This document shows, one piece after another, positions 46,578 through 54,981 of a DNA stretch of 64,000 bases. Below the pieces are notes generated by a model. That model did no database searches. It had not been told where the DNA came from and saw only the letters and a program-made list of their open reading frames with translations. The stretch spans positions 16,552 through 80,551 of the forward strand of contig CAVQBN010000003.1 in NCBI GenBank assembly GCA_963710735.1, written 5' to 3'. Positions within the stretch are counted from its first letter, which is position 1. Each line of letters opens with the position of its first letter. The position numbers and the translations under genes were made by a program. This DNA comes from FEN-1297 sp963710735. Its GTDB lineage: Bacteria > Bacteroidota > Ignavibacteria > Ignavibacteriales > Ignavibacteriaceae.

Positions 46578-48101
46578 CTAACTAATACATATTTTAGTGT
46601 TTTTATTATTAATTCTTTTAGAAAAATAAAAATATCTGTCAATATCCAATGCAGTATATATTCTTAGAAAACGCACTAACATGAAAAATAGAATACCATC
46701 AAATATTATAATTGAAAATGCCTTAAATATTGGTGTTGGAGTCACTTTTAAAATTATAATATCAACAACAAGCTGACAACAAATTGTAATCAATAATTTA
46801 ATAAAATCAGCTGAAGATTTAAAAATCCATGAATTAACATATCTTAACTGAAATTTCATAGCTAAAGAGAACGAAGAAATTTTAGCAATTAAAAAAGATA
46901 AGACAACTGAATAGATACCAAAATATTTATAAGTGAAAATTAATATTAAAAAGTTAATAAGAAAATTAGACGATTGAATGATTACGGTTTTTACAACTGG
47001 TCCTTTTGATATAAGATAAAGATATACTGGTATCGAAGTTGAATCAAATATTAATACTCCGACACATATAAAGGATGTTAAATTAGTTATTATTATAGTA
47101 TCTTTTCCTATCCAAAGGTTAATTATTGGCCCAATAAAAAAATAGATAAATATAGAAAAGGGAATTATTAAAAAAATACTTTTTTGGCTTATGTCTGTTA
47201 TGTAACTCTTAACTTTACCTAAATCAGTAATTTCGGAAATTTTGGGCAACAATGGTTGATATATTTTAGATATGAAGGAAAAAAGTATCCCTTTTATTTT
47301 AATTGCAATATTATAAAAGCCAACTGCATCTAAACCAATAAAGTGTGAAATTAATATTTTTGTAAGTGGCTCAAATAAAAACCCTAATATTCCATTAAAA
47401 TAAATTTTACCGCTATATGAAAAAATCTTCTTGATATTTTTAATGGGCAGTTCTTTTATATAAATTAATTTCTTAAAATCCCAATTATGAAACGCATTAG
47501 TTAAAACTATAATAAACCAAATTAAAGTAGAAGTGAAAATACTGACACCAAGCATTTTAAGGTTTTTTAAATATACGAGGCTGAAAATTATTGAAGACCA
47601 ATATAGCAATGTATAAATTACTTGCAGACTATTTGTTAGATATATCTTGCCTTTCGCTTCTATCATAGCATATAATATTTGACTGGTCAGCAGCAAAACA
47701 TTAGCTAAAAATAAATATATAATTATATTTTCAGAGTCAGAGACATATATACTTGGTATATTTAATATATTAACCACAATAATTTTTTTTAAAGCAATAC
47801 CAAACAAAAGCATTATTAACGAAATGCTAACAATAAAAATGAAACTTATTCTTATATCATGATAAGATTCAATTATTTCCCCTTGCTCAGAAAGAAATTT
47901 TAGCAATGAGGTATAAAAGCCTAGGTTTGCAAGAACATTTAGATTACCTATTATGGTCAAAGCAGAAAACAATCCAAATTTTTCAGAACCAATTTGTTTT
48001 ATTAAAATAGAGATGGAAACACCAACAATCAGCATATATAGAAGGTTTTGGATAATTCCGCTAGCCGAATTTATAAATATTTTTTTTATACTTTGATTCA
48101 T
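46578..48101 (-). CDS. wzx: Polysaccharide repeat-unit flippase (Wzx-like)
   Basis: Protein of 507 aa with about 14 hydrophobic segments. The N-terminus (KKIFINSASGIIQNLLYMLIVGVSISILIKQIGSEKFGLFSALTIIGNL) is the MATE/MVF-type flippase start seen in Wzx and other polysaccharide transporters. It would flip undecaprenyl-linked repeat units across the inner membrane for polymerisation by Wzy. It overlaps the upstream glycosyltransferase-like gene by four bases (ATGA). Very AT-rich. Confidence 0.9.
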   Translation of the reverse strand: MNQSIKKIFINSASGIIQNLLYMLIVGVSISILIKQIGSEKFGLFSALTIIGNLNVLANLGFYTSLLKFLSEQGEIIESYHDIRISFIFIVSISLIMLLFGIALKKIIVVNILNIPSIYVSDSENIIIYLFLANVLLLTSQILYAMIEAKGKIYLTNSLQVIYTLLYWSSIIFSLVYLKNLKMLGVSIFTSTLIWFIIVLTNAFHNWDFKKLIYIKELPIKNIKKIFSYSGKIYFNGILGFLFEPLTKILISHFIGLDAVGFYNIAIKIKGILFSFISKIYQPLLPKISEITDLGKVKSYITDISQKSIFLIIPFSIFIYFFIGPIINLWIGKDTIIITNLTSFICVGVLIFDSTSIPVYLYLISKGPVVKTVIIQSSNFLINFLILIFTYKYFGIYSVVLSFLIAKISSFSLAMKFQLRYVNSWIFKSSADFIKLLITICCQLVVDIIILKVTPTPIFKAFSIIIFDGILFFMLVRFLRIYTALDIDRYFYFSKRINNKNTKICIS

Positions 48102-49096
48102 ATCGAATTATTTATAATCCTCATTAAATCAAAAACTCTTTGTGAAGTTAGATGTTTCTTTAAAAAATTATCATATTCATTTTTTTGGTTAAAGTCTTCA
48201 TTTAAGTATTTTGTTAAAGTTGTTTCGAATTGATCATAAGTATCGACTTTCTTACATATTGATCCAATATTAAAAAAATTAAAATCTTCATTTTCGGGAA
48301 ATCGCCCTATCATTTTACAATATTGTGATGCTGATTCTAAAAACCTTGGTGTAACAGGGTTATAGCCGCCTGTATTTCTTGAGTTATCTATACCCGGGGA
48401 ACTTAAAAGACTAATTCTTGATTCTTTTATAATTCTCATATACTTATCTCTATCATTTACGTCGATCAATTTTTGTGAATTAGAAGAAACATAATAAAAT
48501 TTATTGTCAATGATTTTTTGTTCAAGGTATTCTACTTTGGGATTATCAATTAAATATCTATGCATATAATCAGATAATATTTTATTTTTTCTTCCAATTT
48601 GAATGACATCAATAGACTTTGAAGGTACTTCTTCTGAATAGTAATTGTCCGGCATAGAAATTGGGAAATAAAAATAGTTATTATATCCTTTTGTATGAAG
48701 ATAATTAACAGCTTCTAGACTATTGATTAGCAAAGTTGTTTCTTTTGGGCAATCAAGGAAAAATCTTTCATCTTGCTTCCAAAAATCTATTATGATTGGC
48801 AAATATTTTTCTTTATTAATAAGATAAGGTGCATCCTTAGCCTGCATAATGAAGACAAGATTAAGATATTTATTTGTTCCATAATTATGAGGTATATCTT
48901 TAAATTTTTTGCCTAATTCGAAGAGTTTTTTTTTCAACTCAACATGTTTGTTTACTACCTTATATTCAAATTTAACATTTAATAAACTTTTGAATATATC
49001 TTCCCATTCATAAACTATCTGATATGAAGGATGTTCTATGGCTTTTCTAGCTGTTACTATTGCTTTTATTTCTTTATTCAAATTATTTAATATCAA
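48098..49096 (-). CDS. Glycosyltransferase-like protein (CgeB/GT-B type)
   Basis: Protein of 332 aa. The C-terminal half resembles CgeB-like and other GT-B enzymes: IDVIQIGRKNKILSDYMHRYL, then YMRIIKESRISLLSSPGIDNSRNTGGYNPVTPRFLESASQYCKMIGRFPEN, where a glutamate-containing helix after TPRFLE takes the donor-binding position, followed by a DTYDQFETTLTKYL tail. The N-terminal half is not recognised. Context between Wzx and another transferase supports the role. Moderately sure of fold, unsure of sugar. Confidence 0.65.
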   Translation of the reverse strand: MILNNLNKEIKAIVTARKAIEHPSYQIVYEWEDIFKSLLNVKFEYKVVNKHVELKKKLFELGKKFKDIPHNYGTNKYLNLVFIMQAKDAPYLINKEKYLPIIIDFWKQDERFFLDCPKETTLLINSLEAVNYLHTKGYNNYFYFPISMPDNYYSEEVPSKSIDVIQIGRKNKILSDYMHRYLIDNPKVEYLEQKIIDNKFYYVSSNSQKLIDVNDRDKYMRIIKESRISLLSSPGIDNSRNTGGYNPVTPRFLESASQYCKMIGRFPENEDFNFFNIGSICKKVDTYDQFETTLTKYLNEDFNQKNEYDNFLKKHLTSQRVFDLMRIINNSI

Positions 49097-49119
49097 AAAT
49101 AAATTTCAAATTCCATCTT

Positions 49120-50115
49120 TTAATATAATTTCTTTATTTTATTTAGGTCATTCAGCCAAGTTTCAAGTGTTACTATCTCTTCTTTACAAACAATATTTTG
49201 TTTTAGTAAACTTTTATAGGCATTATAAAAATTTGTTTCAATACTTTCGGATTTAGTAATTGAGTTAATAACAATTTCAATTATACTTTCTGCATATTGA
49301 TACATAGGAATTTCAGATAAAAAATCTTTCATGTAATCATGTACATTCCTTTTTTGTACCACAGTTGCGCCAATAAATCCCAACTGGTAATCAAATAACC
49401 ACATAATTGGCTGTGCAATCAATCCTCTCAAAATATCTGTAAATCGAAAAGTTACATGCGTTGGTAAGTATAATAGTGGGAATAGTTCTTTTCTAATAAT
49501 TGTATTTTGAGTATTAAAAGGACTTATAGTTCCTTTTCCCAAAACCAAAGGTTCCCTTTTATCAAAAAAACAAGGTGTATCATTCGTTAATCTATAAATA
49601 GCGTCGACATCTGGATCTTCATCAGCAAGACCTTGCCATATACCAACTTTACATCTTTTCTTTTGCATTACCTTTTCAAATTCAAATTCATTATTTATAA
49701 AATTTAATGGTAATCCTCTAGGCCAAATTTTTTGTTTTGTAAATGCTTGATATACATTAATGAATCCCTTGCTTTCCTCGATAAAATCAAAATGACCTTC
49801 CATTTTAGGGAAAGTCCAATTTTCCTTTGGTATATTATCATCATCCGTGTCAATTATAAAATCTGGTTTATTTTGAATTGCATATAAATAACCAACCATT
49901 TTTCTACAATAATGATTGTATGGTAATTGTTTAAGGATTCCAAAGTTCATTTTATCTTGATCTTTAATCGAAAGGTAAATAACATTATCGCATTTCCAAT
50001 TTTTTGGTGATTTTTTATCACCAACAACTATCAATTGGTATCCTTTTATTTTCGCAAATAACTTAACGGCTTCTGTAGGCTCAAATATGCTTGTTATTAC
50101 TATATATTTTTTCAT
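49120..50115 (-). CDS. STELLO/DUF288-type glycosyltransferase
   Basis: Protein of 331 aa. It begins KKYIVITSIFEPTEAVKLFA and carries RKMVGYLYAIQNKPDFIIDTDDDNIPKENW, where IDTDDDNIP is the acidic metal-binding motif of the STELLO (DUF288) glycosyltransferase family. Later blocks WPRGLPLNFI, GIWQGLADEDPDVDAIYRL and PFNTQNTIIRKELFPLLYLP match the same family. It is the first gene of the minus-strand cassette that runs to 39366. Donor and product unknown. A promoter for the cassette is expected just upstream of 50115. Confidence 0.78.
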   Translation of the reverse strand: MKKYIVITSIFEPTEAVKLFAKIKGYQLIVVGDKKSPKNWKCDNVIYLSIKDQDKMNFGILKQLPYNHYCRKMVGYLYAIQNKPDFIIDTDDDNIPKENWTFPKMEGHFDFIEESKGFINVYQAFTKQKIWPRGLPLNFINNEFEFEKVMQKKRCKVGIWQGLADEDPDVDAIYRLTNDTPCFFDKREPLVLGKGTISPFNTQNTIIRKELFPLLYLPTHVTFRFTDILRGLIAQPIMWLFDYQLGFIGATVVQKRNVHDYMKDFLSEIPMYQYAESIIEIVINSITKSESIETNFYNAYKSLLKQNIVCKEEIVTLETWLNDLNKIKKLY

Positions 50116-50831
50116 TTCTATTTCAGTAATTAATGATATGGCTAGTATTTTTTAGACCAGTGCTTTTACCTTAAATATATATATTTTTAATTTTACGCTT
50201 AAATATTTACGTTTTATTAAAGAATAAATGCTTACTAATAAATCATTTCAGACAAAATTTACCTAATTAAGTCTGTAGAAAAAATCTGCTAATTAAAAAT
50301 CAAATATTGCATCGTTAAAATAACATTATAAATTTAAAAATATTAATTAAAGATTTGTTTTATTGGTTTGCCAGCGGTCTCTTACTCGTATCTTATTCCC
50401 GCTTCCTCAATTGGTGAGGTAACATAGTTACAAAGTAACGCGTGACAAGTAACCAGTGACCAGTAGAATGCAAAATGAAATAATTAAACCCGTTCTTCCT
50501 TCTGAATCCTGCCCCTACAATATTCAATCGACAATCATAATTCATCAATCCTTACACGATCCTCCAAAGGAGTCCTTCGGACAACAACACCACCCTAGGC
50601 ATGTTTATTTGTTTAACTGTGTAACTGGTTATTTGTTAAATTGTTTGCTCATAGATTATACGATTTACCGATTACACAATTCAACGAATCAACAACCAAA
50701 CTGCATGTTTGTTTAACTGTGTAACTGGTTATTTGTGTACGTGTCTTGTCGGCAGAAAGGTTTGATTATTTGGTCCCCTTACACAAAGCCAACTGTTTAT
50801 CATCTGTTTTGATTTTAGTGCAATTATTCCC
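50116..50831. repeat. Repeat-filled gap upstream of the polysaccharide cassette
   Basis: The first ~250 bases are plain AT-rich DNA, the likely cassette promoter area. From about 50385 begins a partial copy of the interspersed repeat also at 55886, 58598 and 60897: TTCCCGCTTCCTCAATT, GTAACGCGTGACAAGTAACC, AGTAGAATGCAAAATGAAAT, a mini double hairpin (50562-50582) and TTTAACTGTGTAACTGGTTA, the last twice (about 50612 and 50713). Open frames in it are repeat artefacts. Confidence 0.75.
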
Positions 50832-51161
50832 TTATACATACCATAATTTATTACTAATGTCTTCGTGTGTTAATATAAACTTTGAAAGCCTCGAAGCCAT
50901 CACATATACTTCTCTTCTGATTAAAATAATAATTCCATTATGACTTTTACCTTTTTCAATATTGCTTTTAAATAAATTTTCAAAATCTACCCGGTTATGT
51001 GTAACCAAAACTGCATTTGTCTTAATGGCATATTCCAGTTGTTCAATATCACTTTTCCCAAGCATCTTGCTTTGTTGAGTAGTTTCAACCGGTATATTCT
51101 TTGCTCTTAGCAATGCTGCTAATAGCCCGTGAACATCTTCATCAAGATAAAGCTTTGCCAC
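50832..51161 (-). CDS. DUF5615 PIN-like toxin
   Basis: Protein of 109 aa, opening AKLYLDEDVHGLLAALLRAKNIPVETT, with the acidic LDEDV typical of DUF5615 PIN-like proteins, then AIKTNAVLVTHNRVDFENLF with a second acidic site. These are predicted Mg-dependent RNases paired with DUF433 antitoxins. Its start overlaps the DUF433 gene by 20 bases. A complete type II toxin-antitoxin pair by arrangement; activity not shown. Confidence 0.85.
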   Translation of the reverse strand: MAKLYLDEDVHGLLAALLRAKNIPVETTQQSKMLGKSDIEQLEYAIKTNAVLVTHNRVDFENLFKSNIEKGKSHNGIIILIRREVYVMASRLSKFILTHEDISNKLWYV

Positions 51162-51411
51162 TTAATCCTTCCGGTATTTTATTTAGTTTAATAAACTTCT
51201 CAATTTCTTCCATATTATCCTGGTAATAAGCTAAGGCTTCAAAAACTTTGGATAAATTTAAATGGACATAAACTGAGGGAATTTCTTCGGGTGCCGTACC
51301 AAGTCTCCATTGTTCTACTATATCCCTTACACTAATTCTTGTCCCCTCTATCATAGGTTCATTATTACCGGATTTTTTTACAATATATTTATAAGCGGTT
51401 TTTATTTTCAT
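51142..51411 (-). CDS. DUF433 antitoxin (VapB45-like)
   Basis: Protein of 89 aa with the DUF433 pattern: PMIEGTRISVRDIVEQWRLGTAPEEIPSVYVHLNLSKVFEALAYYQDNMEEIE (GTRIxVxdI..., PeEI, YpHLtxxqvxxALaYYxdhxxEIe). DUF433 proteins are helix-turn-helix antitoxins for DUF5615 PIN-like toxins. It precedes and overlaps the toxin gene on the same strand. Start at the ATG at 51411. Confidence 0.87.
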   Translation of the reverse strand: MKIKTAYKYIVKKSGNNEPMIEGTRISVRDIVEQWRLGTAPEEIPSVYVHLNLSKVFEALAYYQDNMEEIEKFIKLNKIPEGLSGKALS

Positions 51412-51743
51412 AACATGCCTTAATTTTATTTAGCCATTCTATTTAATCAAATTTAACAAATAATGTTTTCATAATCGAATCTCTTATTTCCCTTTTTTAG
51501 AATTTAAATATTTTTTGTTCCTTTACCGCTTAAAGAGAGAATTTGAAAATTATGAAGCGACAAGGTAACAAAGGCTTCGTGTAGTTTTCCATCACTACTT
51601 TTTCCGGTCTCCGGTTTCCGTTTTCCCTCTGTTCACTTCTCACTTTTCCCTCATTCCGCTTTCACGATTACACAAATACACGATTCTCCAAAGGAGTCCT
51701 TCGGACAACAATCATCAATCCTCAATCGACAATCCTTCATTCT
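51412..51743. repeat. Repeat-filled gap
   Basis: After ~120 bases of AT-rich DNA that may hold the DUF433/DUF5615 promoter, the sequence is short-word repeat DNA: CGATTACACAAATACACGATT, a mini double hairpin at 51686-51706 and CAATCATCAATCCTCAATCG. No gene seen. Confidence 0.65.
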
Positions 51744-52515
51744 TCAATCAAAATAAAGCACAGTTAGAATGCTGTTGTAAGAAGTAAAAGGAATATTAAA
51801 CTCATTAACGCGGTCGCCGTCCTTAATATAGAAAGATCCTTTAAACCATGCTCTTGCCGGGACATCTTCGGCTTCCGCAGGAATAGGATCTCCTTTAAAA
51901 GAAATCAGAAGTATAAGAAAGATCGCTTACTTCGGCACCCCATTTAATAAATTGTATGCGAAATCCTTTATTTATAAAGCTCCATTTAACTTTTCCTTCC
52001 TTACTCATAACAACAGCCGCCGGGTGCGTGCCTATCTCAGCATATCTTATAGCTGTGGCGCTTAATGAAACGCCGAAATGATTGGCAGTATTTATCAGCA
52101 GCTTTGTACTCAGCATTTTTCCTTTTACAAAATCCACAAACCATTTTTCATGCATCAACATCTCAGCGGCAAAGTCATTTGCATCTGCTTCCCGGGTTAG
52201 ATTTCTTCTGGTACCGTATAATTCGTGGTGCCCGCACCGGTAGCTGCCTTTTCCTTTTTCGTTATAAAAATGCCCCATCTCATGTGCAATGGTAAACCGT
52301 TTCTGATTAGCGTCTTTAGAAAGACTGTTGACTGTAATAATGCCGGTATCTTCATCAAAAAGTATTTTGCCTTCGCAGTTGTAAAGGGGTTCTTCTTTTA
52401 ATTTGAGATTTTCTGCATAAAGCAGGGTTTCCAAATTAATTTCTGACGGAGACTCATAACAATACTTATCAATCAGCTTTGTCGCGTTTGCTTGTGCAAG
52501 TACATTCATTTTCAC
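51744..52515 (-). CDS. ImmA/IrrE-type metallopeptidase, frameshifted near the C-terminus
   Basis: The long frame gives 206 aa with the zinc-peptidase motif FTIAHEMGHFYNEKG (HExxH at 78-82) and READANDFAAEMLMHEKWF, as in ImmA/IrrE enzymes that cleave repressors during phage induction or stress. The frame ends SYTSDFF-stop, but the next frame continues FFKGDPIPAEAEDVPARAW, then FKGSFYIKDGDRVNEFN and stops at 51744-51746, giving 256 aa. One extra T in a TTTT run near 51897 explains the break. A strong ribosome site (AAAGGGGAAG) precedes the ATG. It follows a sigma-like gene and a small gene on the same strand. Confidence 0.85.
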
Positions 52516-52611
52516 TTCCCCTTTCTATTTTTCTGTGTTAAATCAGTTCCCTTTTTTATCCGTGGTTTACTGCATTCTTTTTTAACCACATGTTCTCACT
52601 GATATTTTTAT

Positions 52612-52984
52612 CTATTGTTTATTCTTTTCTTTAAGTCGTTTCAGCAGTTTCGCATCATCAAGTTCGCCGTTGTTTTCTTGAATATTTTCATTATTCTGTT
52701 TCCTCGCCGCAATTCTATATTCACCTGGTTTTTTATTTACTAAATTGTCAGTTTCTTCCTTTTTAAATTCTTCAACAATATTTAAAACTCTTCTTTTTAA
52801 ATTTGGCCTCCCTTAATGCCTGCTTTGCTTCCAATCTTTTTATAAAAAGCTTCCCCTTTTCTTCAATACTTTCAATATCAATCCCGTTTTCCTTCAATGC
52901 TTCTTTTGCTTCCTCCCTGCTTAGCAGATCAGGATCTAAATAAAATCGTAAAAAATTTTGTATACCCTCTTGTTTAGGTATCAT
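52612..52984 (-). CDS. Small charged protein between sigma-like and ImmA genes, frameshifted
   Basis: The first frame gives 70 aa (PKQEGIQNFLRFYLDPDLLSREEAKEALKENGIDIESIEEKGKLF...), and the next frame continues RRVLNIVEEFKKEETDN to a TAG at 52612-52614, giving 123 aa in all once a +1 in an A-rich stretch near 52795 is allowed for. It is helical, highly charged, and has no recognised family. It starts 8 bases after the sigma-like gene ends, so the two are co-transcribed. It may be a partner or substrate of the sigma-like factor or of the metallopeptidase; that is a guess from context. Confidence 0.55.
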
Positions 52985-52992
52985 ATATCTCC

Positions 52993-53640
52993 CTATAATA
53001 AATTTTTATTAAAATATTTTTCAATTCTCCTATTAATTCTTTTTTGAATATTGGTAACTTCATCAGTCGTAATTTTAAGACTTTCTGCTATTTCTTCTCT
53101 TTTTTTATTGAGGAAATATTCCTCCAGAACTGAAATTTCTTCTATATCATCATTCGGGTCAAACAATGCAAATATTGCTTCTCTTCTTTCATTTCTTTCA
53201 ATTCCGCTTAATACATCCTCTGCCCCGTCGGCATAGACTCCGTCCTCAAAAAAGGTTTCTGCTTTACTTTCAGTAAAAAAATTTTCCGGCGAATCCTCCG
53301 TTAAATCATCCTTTCTCCTGCATTTAAAGAATGTTAATAACTCATGCTTAACATGATAATATACAGATCCTCTATAATGTTTAAATGTTTTGGTATAGCA
53401 TATCCTTCTGCCTTCATTGATACGTTCAAGATTCTTATATACTAAATCTACCGGCAGTTCGCTTCTATAGGATATCCCATTTGTTCCGTTCCATCCATAG
53501 CAATAAAATACAATGTTTTCCATTTCCTCATTTATGAACTTTGTTGTATAGTCTAAGAGTAATTTTCCTTCCTCAGCAGATAAATTCTCTTGCCCTTCTT
53601 CTACTAATTCTTCAATTAATTCATTTTTACCTTCTTCCAA
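52993..53640 (-). CDS. Sigma-70-like / helix-turn-helix regulatory protein
   Basis: Protein of 215 aa from a TTG start at 53640 behind GAAGGGG; no in-frame ATG is available. The last ~45 residues (ISVLEEYFLNKKREEIAESLKITTDEVTNIQKRINRRIEKYF) have the look of a sigma region 4 helix-turn-helix: a length-variable KxxEEIAExLxIxxxxVxxxxxRxxRxxxxx. The middle part (NEGRRICYTKTFKHYRGSVYYHVKHELLTFFKCRRK) could be a diverged region 2. It heads a three-gene unit with a small protein and an ImmA/IrrE peptidase. Call is moderate; a phage-like HTH protein is the alternative. Confidence 0.55.
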   Translation of the reverse strand: MEEGKNELIEELVEEGQENLSAEEGKLLLDYTTKFINEEMENIVFYCYGWNGTNGISYRSELPVDLVYKNLERINEGRRICYTKTFKHYRGSVYYHVKHELLTFFKCRRKDDLTEDSPENFFTESKAETFFEDGVYADGAEDVLSGIERNERREAIFALFDPNDDIEEISVLEEYFLNKKREEIAESLKITTDEVTNIQKRINRRIEKYFNKNLL

Positions 53641-53700
53641 TAGGGGCCCCTTCGTTTATGAATGAATATTGTTTACCCTTTAAACGAGTCCAACGCCCGG

Positions 53701-53738
53701 AAATTGCCGTTTTTATAAAAATTTTTTTTCGGCAATTT
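53701..53738. other. Inverted repeat upstream of the sigma-like gene
   Basis: AAATTGCCG (53701-53709) and CGGCAATTT (53730-53738) are perfect 9-base arms around a 20-base loop rich in A and T, followed on the plus strand by TT. It lies ~60-100 bases upstream of the sigma-like start and may be an operator, a leader hairpin, or a plus-strand terminator, though no plus-strand gene precedes it. Confidence 0.45.
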
Positions 53739-53859
53739 TTATTGACTGCTGTCGTTTAAATGGGGAATAATTAATTGGTCTTACTTATTAGTTACCTGTA
53801 AAGACTTTTTTGATTTGATCCTTTAATAATGATTAGAATAAAAATTAAAAAGTTAAAAA

Positions 53860-54063
53860 ATGAAAAATAAGCAAAAAAATAAATCAATCTTATCTTGTAC
53901 ATATCTTGTACTTATCTTGCTCTTTAATTGGTCTCTTTACTTTGCGTATATGCAGGCCAAAATAAAAGGATCCTTTAAGCATTATTTAAGCAAGCGGGAA
54001 AAGCTTAGGCTGTTCCGTTTGATATTGGAGAAAACCATAAAAATAAGAGCCCCCAATGAATAG
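53860..54063 (+). CDS. Possible small single-helix membrane protein
   Basis: An open frame of 67 codons with a basic start, one clear hydrophobic segment (ILSCTYLVLILLFNWSLYFAYM) and a basic tail (KHYLSKREKLRLFRLILEK). It opens with ATG after an A-rich stretch lacking a good ribosome-binding site. No family recognised, and it is surrounded by repeat DNA, so it could be spurious. Confidence 0.28.
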   Translation: MKNKQKNKSILSCTYLVLILLFNWSLYFAYMQAKIKGSFKHYLSKREKLRLFRLILEKTIKIRAPNE

Positions 54064-54266
54064 TGAATAATGAAAAGTAAAAAGTAAATAAACAGCTCGT
54101 TCTTTGAAATATTGTATGGCTTAATAGTGTCACTCCGGCCTTTAATAATAGTAATTAGTAACGAGTGACAAGTAACTAGTAAAAGAGTAACATGGTGACA
54201 GGGTAACGAAGATTACGAATAAGATGTACATGTCTTCTGCTAAACGAAGTGACGAATACAACTTAC

Positions 54267-54373
54267 TGTCATGTCGAACCTGCTTCAGCAGGTGAGACAT
54301 CTCCTGTATTGTAAAGATTCTTACAAAATTGAAAATTGTAAAGAGAAGATTTCTCCCGTTGGTTGAAATGACA
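54267..54373. repeat. Palindromic repeat, TGTCAT family
   Basis: TGTCATGTCGAACCTGC at the left and GGTTGAAATGACA at the right, with GAGACATCTCC / GAGAAGATTTCTCCC inner arms. The loop differs from the 30-kb copies. First of three copies in the 918-base gap 54064-54981. Confidence 0.82.
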
Positions 54374-54387
54374 TTTTTACATTGTAT

Positions 54388-54487
54388 TGTCATATCGAGG
54401 AAGTTTACGACCGAGATATCTCCTGAATTATTATTAACAATTACTTTTGGGCTTAGGAGGAGATTTCTCCCTTCGGTTGAAATGACA
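54388..54487. repeat. Palindromic repeat, TGTCAT family
   Basis: TGTCATATCGAGG to GGTTGAAATGACA with the usual inverted GAGATATCTCC and GGAGGAGATTTCTCCC arms. The loop (AATTATTATTAACAATTA) is shared with the copy at 54773, defining a subfamily distinct from that at 30.5 kb. Confidence 0.85.
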
Positions 54488-54603
54488 CGTGCTATTTAAG
54501 GAAAAAGACAAAAGTAAAAAGATAAAAAAAATACTTTTCTGTTTTCTAAATGACATCATATTAATTCCTATTTGCCTTTGCGCCTATAAAGAAATTCGTT
54601 AAA

Positions 54604-54698
54604 AAATTTCATGGAGTGTAGCGTTAAAAGATAAAATCTGTTTGAATCCGGTAGTTGCCGGATGAGTTATTTTATCTTAGCGAAACGGAATGAAATTT
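54604..54698. other. Three-tier nested hairpin
   Basis: Three inverted pairs nest around one centre: AAATTTCAT (54604-54612) with ATGAAATTT (54690-54698); AAGATAAAAT (54628-54637) with ATTTTATCTT (54669-54678); and ATCCGG (54646-54651) with CCGGAT (54658-54663). The middle stem also has GCG/CG flanks. The whole could fold into a ~95-nt structured RNA or cruciform. No homology is recognised; it may be a small non-autonomous element, an ncRNA or an attachment-type site. Confidence 0.55.
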
Positions 54699-54772
54699 TA
54701 GAATTTATTTATCAGCGCAGTTTCTGAAGGAGATTTCTCCCTGTCCGGTCGAAATGACATTTTCACATTTAT

Positions 54773-54892
54773 TGTCATATCGAAGGAGTCTTCTCCAAAG
54801 GAGTCCTTCGGACGACTGAGATATCTTCTGAATTATTATTAACAATTAGTTTTGAGCTTAGAAGGAGATTTCTCCCTTCGGTCGAAATGACA
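54773..54892. repeat. Palindromic repeat, TGTCAT family, with inserted mini double hairpin
   Basis: TGTCATATCGAAGGAGTC to GGTCGAAATGACA with standard arms. The left arm holds a mini double hairpin (TCCAAAGGA then GTCCTTCGGAC, 54793-54813) absent from the sister copy at 54388, so one repeat family has inserted into another. A lone right arm lies just before it at 54727-54760. Confidence 0.82.
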
Positions 54893-54981
54893 ATAGACAT
54901 TTAACTCGGATTGGCACTATTGGCATACATTATAAAGAATAAGCAAAAGTTAAAAATTATTAAATTAAGGAAAATTTTAAA

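Noticed and set aside
50456..50716. 86-codon open frame in the repeat gap, also the frames at 56100-56291 and 61709-62035
   Set aside because: All are made of repeat words read through; similar residues (SLLIDYTIYRLHN) recur because the DNA repeat recurs.
54267..54892. Suspicion of a CRISPR array from regularly spaced repeats
   Set aside because: Units are palindromic, ~100-120 bases, variable in length and without short unique spacers, and no cas gene is present.
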